This document shows positions 25,156-32,712 of a stretch of 54,360 bases of DNA, piece after piece (the first letter of the stretch is position 1; every line of letters starts with the position of its first letter). Source of the stretch: an uncultured Lachnospiraceae bacterium (GTDB lineage Bacteria > Bacillota > Clostridia > Lachnospirales > Lachnospiraceae). Under the pieces are notes generated by a model. That model saw only the letters and a program-made list of their open reading frames with translations, was not told the DNA's origin and searched no databases. Position numbers and translations under genes: made by a program. The stretch spans positions 1 to 54,360 of the forward strand of contig CAJUOE010000119.1 of the NCBI GenBank assembly GCA_910587895.1. The letters run 5' to 3'.

Positions 25156-25196
25156 CACCTGATTTTACTATTTTTTGAAATCAGGTGTTGATTTTT
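25147..25196 (-). terminator. terminator of the FIVAR adhesin gene
   Basis: A perfect 19-bp inverted repeat AAAAATCAACACCTGATTT with a 12-nt AT-rich loop, directly after the stop at 25218 on the minus strand, ending in T5. Confidence 0.85.
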
Positions 25197-25217
25197 GTTT
25201 ATAAATTCAATTTTTCG

Positions 25218-27530
25218 CTATTTAATTTTAATCTTCACTTTCACATTCCTGCCTGTGCCGTCGGTAGCTCTGACGGTAATCGTCACCTTCCCCTTCTTGC
25301 CTTTCTTCGTGGTGACAACGCCCTTCTTTACGGTGGCAAGCTTTTCATCGGAAGATATATATTCTACCGTCTTGTTTGCATTCTTGCCGTTTGCCTTAAC
25401 TACAGGTTTGATTTTGACCTTCTTCCCTGCCTTTACCGTGAGTGATTTTTTGCTGACTGTTATCTTCGTCACGGCATGTCTCATAACCTTAATTTTGACG
25501 GTTGCGCTCTTGCCGCTTCCATCATTCGCTGCTGCCCGGACAACGATGGTTTTACCTATTCCCTTTTTCTTCACGGTTACGACGCCGGACTTCATCGTCG
25601 CATACGCATTATATTTCTTATCCATCGTATAGGTCAGTTTCTTATTCGCTGCATTTTCCGGAAGAACGTGAAACACTTTTTTCAGGTCAAGTTTCTTGTT
25701 GACCGCAATTTTATAAGTCCCGGCTGCCGGTTTGATGGACGTAACTTTTTGTATTTTCACCAGTCCGTTGATTGCAGCCAGCAAATCATCCTTCGCTTTG
25801 TCCACCTCTGCCTGCGTAGCGTTTGCATTCGCCGCCACCGCATTGGCTGCCGCCAGCTTTTCCTGCATATTCTGGTAGCTTGTTGCATCGTAATCCGCTG
25901 CATTTATAGATTTTGCGCTGGCAATCGCCTGGTTCAACGCTGTCTTATCTGCCGATTCCACCTGTTCTTCTTTGGGAACCAGGGTTATTTCCAGGCCCCT
26001 CTCAGCATTTTCTACCTGAGATTTCGTTGCATTTGCCCTTTTCAGCACATTCTCGGCATTTCTAACTGCACGCTCTACCTCGTCCCAATTGGTATAGCTG
26101 TCCTTCTGCCCTTCCTTTTCGGTAAGCACCGCTCTGAGCCTTTCCGTCTTCTCCTTTAAGCTCTTTATGCTGACTAATTTGCCCTCTGCCTGCTCCAACG
26201 CCTGCTTTGCATTGTCAACGGCTGTCTGCGGCTCTGTTGTGGCAGCATTTACCTTGATTGCATCCTGCAATGCCTGATAAAATGCTTTCCAGCTGGAAGA
26301 CGTATAATCTCCTGGCTGAAAATCTTTGACATCCTCTACCTTTTCATTCAGCGCCGTCTTATCAATCGCCGCCTCAAAGTTATAGTACGCACGGTAAGTA
26401 ACCGTCTGCCCCTCGTCTGCCGTTACCATATCCACCTTCGTGTTTCCATCGTACCAGCTCGACTCCCCTGCATTGAGGGTATAGCTCTTATTATCCCTGA
26501 CAATTTTTGCATCAGGCTGTGCCGTGATGACTCCCGGAAGTTCTTTCGCCATAATGTCGTCACTGTGTTTGACATACTCTGCGGCGTCCTTTTCTTTCAG
26601 ATATACCTCTGTTTTCTTATTGGCATAGCCTTCCGTCCAGCTTATCTTATGGTTTACCACACGGTAGCTGCCGCGGACTGCCGCAAAATTCCTGATAATG
26701 CCGTCCTTAGGATAAATGCGGAATCCGTTGCCATTTGGCTGGGTCACCTCATGCACGACGCCCTGTGGGTCTGTGATATATATTTTGTAATTGCCTTTGA
26801 TGGTATCTGTAACCGTATCCATCTCGATACGCACGCGATAGGTACTTTCTTCATCAAACGCCAGCGCAATATCCTTATTGCCAGCATCTATAGCAGCATT
26901 TATCTCATCGTTTGTGGGATAGTATCTCGCATTGTCTACCACCTGCCCATCGCCTATCTGTGTCTGGAAATAAGTCACATTCTGATAACCGTGTTTAAAC
27001 TGGAGCCTTGCCCCGGAATCCCAGCAGTTTCCGGAATTAAAAGCCTCTCCTCCGCTTGTTTTTTCCGGAAGGTAGATAACGGCCCTGTCATGGGTGGATT
27101 TTACGGAATCCGGTACAATATCATACTCTGCCACGAACTTGCCCCTGTACCCTTTCAAAGGATGGATGGCGCTTTCATCATTATTGTCAGTCCCCGTTGC
27201 AACCGCATCCGCCACGACTTCATCGCATGGAAGCACATTGACGATAACGGAAACCTGTTTCTCTCCTGCCGTTCCCGTCAGGGTATGTTCTCCGGGAGCA
27301 GCATCCTCATCCCATTCATCCCATTGAACCGCTGTCGCCGCTGCGCCATCCGTTATGTTCACCTTCTCAGGAAGAACCGGCGCGTTGCCCTGTATCACCG
27401 TGTATTCCTTCCCCGTTGCAATCACAGCATCACCAGTCCCTGCGGCAGTAAGTGTCTGCGCCGGCAGTAAGGTTACCGCCATAGCGGCAGCAAGCAGCAA
27501 TGAATTCGCTTTTTTCCAAAATGTCTTCAT
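25218..27530 (-). CDS. secreted FIVAR/Ig-like adhesin-type protein
   Basis: 770 aa from ATG 27530 (MKTFWKKANSLLLAAAMAVT), which gives a clean signal peptide ending near TLTAAG and follows AAGGAAGG. Domains in order (mature numbering approximate): an Ig-like module with WDEWDEDAAPGEHTL (45-95); a jelly-roll or concanavalin-like domain (100-310, GKFVAEYDIV to HKISWTEGY); three FIVAR helical repeats (about 350-600, each with DKTALN or NAExxL and ATxxQVxxA patterns); and two Lys-rich BIG_2-like domains at the C-terminus. No enzyme motif and no LPXTG. Probably a carbohydrate- or matrix-binding surface protein. Frame open upstream but without a plausible start. Confidence 0.85.
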   Translation of the reverse strand: MKTFWKKANSLLLAAAMAVTLLPAQTLTAAGTGDAVIATGKEYTVIQGNAPVLPEKVNITDGAAATAVQWDEWDEDAAPGEHTLTGTAGEKQVSVIVNVLPCDEVVADAVATGTDNNDESAIHPLKGYRGKFVAEYDIVPDSVKSTHDRAVIYLPEKTSGGEAFNSGNCWDSGARLQFKHGYQNVTYFQTQIGDGQVVDNARYYPTNDEINAAIDAGNKDIALAFDEESTYRVRIEMDTVTDTIKGNYKIYITDPQGVVHEVTQPNGNGFRIYPKDGIIRNFAAVRGSYRVVNHKISWTEGYANKKTEVYLKEKDAAEYVKHSDDIMAKELPGVITAQPDAKIVRDNKSYTLNAGESSWYDGNTKVDMVTADEGQTVTYRAYYNFEAAIDKTALNEKVEDVKDFQPGDYTSSSWKAFYQALQDAIKVNAATTEPQTAVDNAKQALEQAEGKLVSIKSLKEKTERLRAVLTEKEGQKDSYTNWDEVERAVRNAENVLKRANATKSQVENAERGLEITLVPKEEQVESADKTALNQAIASAKSINAADYDATSYQNMQEKLAAANAVAANANATQAEVDKAKDDLLAAINGLVKIQKVTSIKPAAGTYKIAVNKKLDLKKVFHVLPENAANKKLTYTMDKKYNAYATMKSGVVTVKKKGIGKTIVVRAAANDGSGKSATVKIKVMRHAVTKITVSKKSLTVKAGKKVKIKPVVKANGKNANKTVEYISSDEKLATVKKGVVTTKKGKKGKVTITVRATDGTGRNVKVKIKIK

Positions 27531-27682
27531 AAACTTTCCTTCCTTCCTTTCTTTCATTGATTGTTCCAATAGACCTAAGGCATCCTCCCACTTCAATTTA
27601 CTTCTTTGGAAACGATAGGCGGCATCAGGGCTCTCCCCACTTCGTGGGTCCCCCCTCATGCCATATGGTCCCTCCTTAGGTC
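27531..27682 (-). other. structured 5' leader of the adhesin gene, class unknown
   Basis: The leader of about 150 nt has a 9-bp closing inverted repeat GACCTAAGG (27682-27674) / CCTTAGGTC (27580-27572). Inside is a nested hairpin: GGCAT/ATGCC, GGG/CCC, then CCCAC-GAA-GTGGG. A few G-rich words resemble c-di-AMP or SAM riboswitch fragments, but the defining conserved blocks of those classes are absent. The 5' arm begins very close to the predicted transcription start, so the closing stem may be only partly transcribed. Confidence 0.3.
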
Positions 27683-27684
27683 AA

Positions 27685-27714
27685 ATTATATCACAGAAAA
27701 CCATGCGCGCACAA
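27685..27714 (-). promoter_or_regulatory. promoter of the adhesin gene
   Basis: Minus strand TTGTGC, 18 bp, TATAAT (27690-27685), about 155 bp upstream of the start codon. Confidence 0.5.
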
Positions 27715-27783
27715 GAGCAGTTCCTTTTGGGTTTTCCTTTTTTAAATCAAATTTATAGCTTAAAATCCCTTTTCCAGAAACCC

Positions 27784-28608
27784 TCAGCAATTTCCCGTAA
27801 AAACATATTTCAGATATTTCCCGGCGGTTTCGGCAAGGCGGTATACCTGCGCCGTCTCTGTCGCATCGCGATCCATCATGTGATATCGCGGGAAAAACCT
27901 CGTCACATGGAGCGGCATCTGAGAAACCGACGCAATCCACGCGGCTTCCTCTTGCATTTCCTCCACGCTGTCATTTTCACCCGGAACAATGAGTGTCATC
28001 AGTTCCACATGGCAGTGCATAGATGCACGAGCGATAAATTCTTTTACCACAGCAAGGCTTCCACCCAGCTTTTGATAATATTCTTCCCGGAATCCTTTTA
28101 AATCAATATTCATGGCGTCTATGAATGGCAGAATCTGCTCCAATACCTGCATTGACGCCGTTCCGTTTGTGACAAGCACATTTTTCATACCGGCATCCCT
28201 CACCAGTTTTGCCGTATCACGCACATATTCCCAGCCCACGAGGGGCTCGTTGTAAGTAAACGCCACTCCAATATTTCCTGCATTCTTATAAGCCAACGCT
28301 TTGCCCCTGAGCTCTTCCGGCGACAGATAAACCGTTTCCGCAGCAGAAAAATCATTCATAGAGATCTCATGATTCTGGCAAAACGAACACTTTAAATTGC
28401 ATCCGTAACTTCCTGCGGATAAAATCATGTTTCCAGGATAAAACATGCGCAGGGGCTTTTTTTCGATGGGATCAAGCGCAAGGGAAGTAATGCGCCCATA
28501 GTTTTCACAGCGGATACGTCCATTATCGTTGACCCTTGCACGGCAAAGTCCTTTCTGCCCCGGTTTCAGGCGGCATTGATGCATACAGGTCTGGCAGATT
28601 GTTTCCAT
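27784..28608 (-). CDS. AmmeMemoRadiSam system radical SAM enzyme
   Basis: 274 aa from ATG 28608 (METICQTCMHQC), seven bases after AAGGAG; the longer frame adds 17 residues without a ribosome binding site. The N-terminal Cys-rich CxxCxxxC is followed by CNLKCSFCQNHEIS, the CX3CX2C cluster that binds the radical-SAM 4Fe-4S (C70, C74, C77), then FTYNEPLVGWEY and the TIM-barrel strands. Related to pyruvate-formate-lyase activases. In the AmmeMemoRadiSam system it accompanies MEMO1-like and AMMECR1 proteins; the substrate is unknown. Located 47 bp after the fused partner gene. Confidence 0.9.
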   Translation of the reverse strand: METICQTCMHQCRLKPGQKGLCRARVNDNGRIRCENYGRITSLALDPIEKKPLRMFYPGNMILSAGSYGCNLKCSFCQNHEISMNDFSAAETVYLSPEELRGKALAYKNAGNIGVAFTYNEPLVGWEYVRDTAKLVRDAGMKNVLVTNGTASMQVLEQILPFIDAMNIDLKGFREEYYQKLGGSLAVVKEFIARASMHCHVELMTLIVPGENDSVEEMQEEAAWIASVSQMPLHVTRFFPRYHMMDRDATETAQVYRLAETAGKYLKYVFTGNC

Positions 28609-28655
28609 AATTTCTCCTTTTCCAGGGGGCGTTTGTACATAAAGCCCCCAGATAA

Positions 28656-30041
28656 TCAATAATGGCGGATTACCTCAAAGCGTTCCAGGGAAACCGTTTC
28701 CCAATCATGGATTCCCGCCTTTTGCCTGGCAATGGCGATCTGCTCCTCCACGGATTCTATCCCGTCTAAGTTCGGCAGCAGCAAGCCCCTTTTGCGCCCT
28801 TTCGTAACGACCACGCCATATTTCTTAACATCGAGCATATCCGGAGAGTCTATTTTCTCCATTTCGCCCAGCACGTCCACGCTAATCGTCAATCGGTCAA
28901 GCTCTGCCGGCTCAATGGGTGAAAATCTTGGATCGTTTGTGGAGGCGCTGATGGCATTAAAGATAATCTCCTCGGCAACGGAGGGACAGGATGCTGAAAG
29001 CGTTCCGATACAGCCCCGCAAATTTCCTTCTTTTTTGATGGAGACAAATACGCCTGCTTTCTGATGGTACATTTCCTGCGGAAGACTTTTCGGAATGCCT
29101 ATCACGTTTCCTGTACGGACATACTCTTCAATCGTATTACGGGCAAGCCGGACATAAGCATCTTCCTGCTCCCGTCTGGCTGCAAGCAGGCTGCGCTGCC
29201 TCTCTTCGTAACGCTCCCTGAAATTGCGCGTCCCATCCTTTTTGCATACGCGATAGCAGCAAATTCCATACCCTACGCCGAAAGGCCCCTCATAGGAAAG
29301 GCGTTCTGCCTCCACCTCCATTCTGTCGAGCGCGCCTGCCATGATGGTGAAAGAACGATGCCCGCATTCCCCTGCTTTCTCACAGAAATCCTCCGAAAAC
29401 TCAAACAATCCGTCAAATTCCCCGCTTTCCATAACCTCCATAATCCGCCTGTCATATTGCGGGCCTTCCTCACGGTAACCGTAAGGTCCATCGTCTTTCA
29501 GCCTGTGGGATAAGTCCCCGCTGGCAATCACTACGGTTTTCCGGTCGAGAAGATTTGCAGCCTCCTGAATAATCTGCCCAAGCTCGTAATGCGCGGTAAG
29601 CCCACATCCGGAAAGCCCGATTCTCACAAGCTGATAATCCTGCCAGTATTGATTGACAAAATAAAGCGGAACCATCGTGCCATGATCCAATGTCTTTTCC
29701 CGCTGGCCAAGAACGCCGGCGGGCAGCTTCCTTTCCTCTGCCAGACGGCAGAGCTTTTCCACAAATTGGCTGTCATACGAAACCCTCACACCTACATGAG
29801 GCGCCCGAAATTGCCCGAAATCACCGCTGGCTTCCGTTCCCGGAGAAATGTGAAAATAATCTGCATACATCGTCTGGTGCGGGGAAATCAGAATAATCGT
29901 TTCCGGCTTTTGCAGGGCGATTCTTTGGGCGGTTTCATGATAAGAGTCTATTGTTTTCTGAATGGTCCTCTCCTGCCCATTTCCGACATCCGGAATGATA
30001 AGCGGCGGATGGGGAACCATGTATGCTGCTGTTATTGCCAT
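28656..30041 (-). CDS. fused MEMO1-like and AMMECR1 protein (AmmeMemoRadiSam)
   Basis: A 461-aa fusion. Residues about 1-265 are a MEMO1/class III extradiol-dioxygenase-like domain (MVPHPPLIIPDVG, ISPHQTMYADYF, LDHGTMVPLYF with H120, and IASGDLSHRL). Residues about 285-461 are an AMMECR1 domain (LRGCIGTLSA, DPRFSPIEPAELD, LTISVDVLGEME). The two are separate genes in many genomes and in eukaryotes; fusion plus the adjacent radical SAM gene argues for one complex. The MEMO metal site is present in outline, but the reaction is unknown. ATG 30041 follows AAGGAG. The gene begins 67 bp beyond the rdrB stop. Confidence 0.9.
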   Translation of the reverse strand: MAITAAYMVPHPPLIIPDVGNGQERTIQKTIDSYHETAQRIALQKPETIILISPHQTMYADYFHISPGTEASGDFGQFRAPHVGVRVSYDSQFVEKLCRLAEERKLPAGVLGQREKTLDHGTMVPLYFVNQYWQDYQLVRIGLSGCGLTAHYELGQIIQEAANLLDRKTVVIASGDLSHRLKDDGPYGYREEGPQYDRRIMEVMESGEFDGLFEFSEDFCEKAGECGHRSFTIMAGALDRMEVEAERLSYEGPFGVGYGICCYRVCKKDGTRNFRERYEERQRSLLAARREQEDAYVRLARNTIEEYVRTGNVIGIPKSLPQEMYHQKAGVFVSIKKEGNLRGCIGTLSASCPSVAEEIIFNAISASTNDPRFSPIEPAELDRLTISVDVLGEMEKIDSPDMLDVKKYGVVVTKGRKRGLLLPNLDGIESVEEQIAIARQKAGIHDWETVSLERFEVIRHY

Positions 30042-30108
30042 TGTTGTTTACTCCTTTACTTTGTATTCATTGTTTCTATTTCACAAAATATCCGCCTGAT
30101 GACGAATT

Positions 30109-32706
30109 TTATTCAAAAACCTGTTCCAGACCCATTTTCCTTACATAATCAATCCATTCATAAATATCCTCGATATCATATAATGACTGATGTTTGTCAT
30201 CCTTGGCTTTTTTCAATGCCAACGCCATCAGAGCATATTCATTTTCAAGCATCGTGTCAAACACCCCCTGATCGTCTGTGTTAATTGAAACGCTCAGGCA
30301 GGCATTGCGTTGTGTATCCTTTAGTTTCCGGGAATTAAAGCGAAGAATCGGATGCTCTTCGTATTTCTGTATTGTACCGATCAGATAATTTGAGGATGGA
30401 TTCGTCTCTATTCCAATTCCTTCCCACACAAGTTTCCGAATCATTTTATCCTGCAATTGGCAAATAAGTTCCGCATATCTTTCATCCGCTTTGAACTCCG
30501 TCTCCTCATCTCCTGTTTTCCTTACTTTTTCATTATAATGATACGCAAAATACAGATTCCTATAACATTCTGTCTTGCGGATGCTATCGCTGACCTTATG
30601 GTTCCTCTCATACCTGTCAAATCTCTGGAGGGCAGTTCTTTTCATTCTCCCCAAAAAACTTTCCCCATCCAGACGATATATAGTTGGATTATCACCCCTG
30701 AGTTTCCAGCTCTGATAGTAATCCGCTACGGATGCTTTCACCAGACCTCTTACATTGCCCCCATAAATCTCCTCGTACAAACTATAATATCGTCCCCGGA
30801 GTTCGGATTTCAGGCTGCCTTCTATCATACATCCCATTTCATCAGCTTTTTGCAGAACCCACGCGATATCGTCCAGCAAAACCTGTTTGGGGATTACGAT
30901 TTTATATCCTTTATACTTATAATATTTATATGGTTCAATTCCCAATGCCAGTGCATGTCCAAGCCTGCTGCCCCTTTTCAGTCCACAAAACAAAATTGCC
31001 TCATCTATTGCCCGCAAGCCATCTGCAATATCCAGAAAATCCTCTCCCGCATGATAAGTTGCGTGCAGCCTTCCCTTGCGTTCATATTTTTCCTTGCTGG
31101 CACATATATTTCTTGCATATGTAAATTCGAAATCCAACAAATACCGAAAAGCCTGCGCGAATACTTCTGGCCTGCAATAAATTTCATTAGAGCAGGCATC
31201 AATGCCACGGATTTTTTCATTCACCTTTGTTTCCTTTTCCAGTAATGCCACAATACTTTTCGTTTCCTTTAAGGTAGCCGCCCGCACATTCTGGTTTCTT
31301 GGAGTTCCATCACTAAAATCCTTATCTTTCATTTTAGGAAAATGCAAGACATAAGTAACTTTGTGCTCCTGTTCATCAACCCGAACGTCAATATTGCCCT
31401 TTGCCTTGTGAAACCTGCCATCATCTGCTACATTATTTCTTTTTTTATCTCCAACAATTTTCTCACTTCTCCTAATCGCTTCGCACAATTTTTCTGAACT
31501 CTTTTTGGGGCATATCCGTGCTTCCAGAGAAACAATATTTTGCTTACGCATAGTTTCATTCAGAGCCAGCCTGAATAATTCGTTTTCATACTCTGTTTGC
31601 CCCTCAATAAAAATTTCCTTTCTATCCTGATAATCACTGAAATTTGCAAACCCCACCTGCCTGTTTATCTGGATCAATTCCCCCCGAAAATGCGTACGAA
31701 TGGACAGATACCTGTAAAATATATTTTTCTGCCGCTCCTTAAATATTTCTGATACGCATGCTTTATAACATTCATACAGGAAACTGCGTTCTCCCACCAA
31801 AAGGTAACATTCCCTATCGTTACTGTCTACCATACTCTTTTCAAACGCATAATCTAAAATATATCTTCCCTCTATCTTTGCCCCATAAATATGTTTTGCC
31901 AGCACAATCATATCCTGAATTTCCGCCACAAGCCCTTCCATTGGCCTGCCTCTATCCGCTTTTCCCATAATACCTTCCGCCTTCTTAACCAGCATATCAT
32001 TGTCTTTTAGGACGGAAAAAAGATATACCCTGTAAAAAGCTGCCCTCTGGCACTCAGCATAGAAACTCTCGCCTTTCCCTTCACTCCGGATCCTGTCTGT
32101 ATGATGAATCTGCAGCGCACTGGGAAGTTTTTTAAAATCATGGATTCTTCCATCTATGAGGTTCATCAGGCACACCCAATTTAATTCGAAAACTTTTGTG
32201 GAACCAGCCAGATGAAAATGGTTTTCTGCCATCCCACGTTTCAAAATATTATGCAGACGGCTGTCGTCACTGCGAATAATCGGCAGCCAGGAAAAATTTT
32301 TAGAATGGCACCCCCTTTTTATATCATGTGCCGCCAAAAAGGCACAGGTGAAAAAATCCTGCCCCAACTGAAATGAAATCTCCCTCCAACGCAGCATTTC
32401 ATCAAATTTACACATCATTTCATTCCCATCATAGACAAGCATTTTTTCAGCTATCTCCATGATAAACCAGAATACATTGGGTAAACCTTCTGGATTATCC
32501 TGCAAATCCTGAAGGATTTTTCGATAATTATTGTTCTGTTCATTGGCAGAATTATAAGGAAACACACTTTTGGCATACTGCATATACAGCTCTTCGTTCA
32601 CATACCTGTAATTATGCTTTGCTCCCCTGCCCTGGTACTGCTCTTCAATCTTTCCATATGGAATTTTTATCAACAATATCTCCAGATTCTTTCGTTCTAT
32701 ATCCAT
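30109..32706 (-). CDS. rdrB: RdrB-like adenosine deaminase of a RADAR defence system
   Basis: 865 aa with every metal and catalytic element of the adenosine deaminase superfamily, widely spaced: NHFHLAGS (H163, H165; compare ADA HxHxDGS), YHAGE (H552, E555), SRLGHAL (H584), IETNPSSN (766-773) and SINTDDQG (D811, D812). The insertion of nearly 390 residues between HxH and HAGE, and the total length, are unlike housekeeping ADA but fit RdrB. It lies 6 bp behind the large RdrA-like ATPase. In known RADAR systems the RdrA/RdrB assembly deaminates adenosine in RNA or nucleotides (A or ATP to inosine forms) on phage infection. Assigned by motifs and partner; no alignment was run. Confidence 0.85.
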   Translation of the reverse strand: MDIERKNLEILLIKIPYGKIEEQYQGRGAKHNYRYVNEELYMQYAKSVFPYNSANEQNNNYRKILQDLQDNPEGLPNVFWFIMEIAEKMLVYDGNEMMCKFDEMLRWREISFQLGQDFFTCAFLAAHDIKRGCHSKNFSWLPIIRSDDSRLHNILKRGMAENHFHLAGSTKVFELNWVCLMNLIDGRIHDFKKLPSALQIHHTDRIRSEGKGESFYAECQRAAFYRVYLFSVLKDNDMLVKKAEGIMGKADRGRPMEGLVAEIQDMIVLAKHIYGAKIEGRYILDYAFEKSMVDSNDRECYLLVGERSFLYECYKACVSEIFKERQKNIFYRYLSIRTHFRGELIQINRQVGFANFSDYQDRKEIFIEGQTEYENELFRLALNETMRKQNIVSLEARICPKKSSEKLCEAIRRSEKIVGDKKRNNVADDGRFHKAKGNIDVRVDEQEHKVTYVLHFPKMKDKDFSDGTPRNQNVRAATLKETKSIVALLEKETKVNEKIRGIDACSNEIYCRPEVFAQAFRYLLDFEFTYARNICASKEKYERKGRLHATYHAGEDFLDIADGLRAIDEAILFCGLKRGSRLGHALALGIEPYKYYKYKGYKIVIPKQVLLDDIAWVLQKADEMGCMIEGSLKSELRGRYYSLYEEIYGGNVRGLVKASVADYYQSWKLRGDNPTIYRLDGESFLGRMKRTALQRFDRYERNHKVSDSIRKTECYRNLYFAYHYNEKVRKTGDEETEFKADERYAELICQLQDKMIRKLVWEGIGIETNPSSNYLIGTIQKYEEHPILRFNSRKLKDTQRNACLSVSINTDDQGVFDTMLENEYALMALALKKAKDDKHQSLYDIEDIYEWIDYVRKMGLEQVFE

Positions 32707-32712
32707 ATTATG

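Noticed and set aside
27531..27682. c-di-AMP (ydaO) or SAM riboswitch upstream of the adhesin
   Set aside because: A few G-rich words match by chance; the conserved junctions and the expected 3' blocks are not there.
30109..32706. Housekeeping adenosine deaminase
   Set aside because: Housekeeping ADA is about 340 aa with short spacing between motifs; this protein is 865 aa and coupled to a large ATPase.
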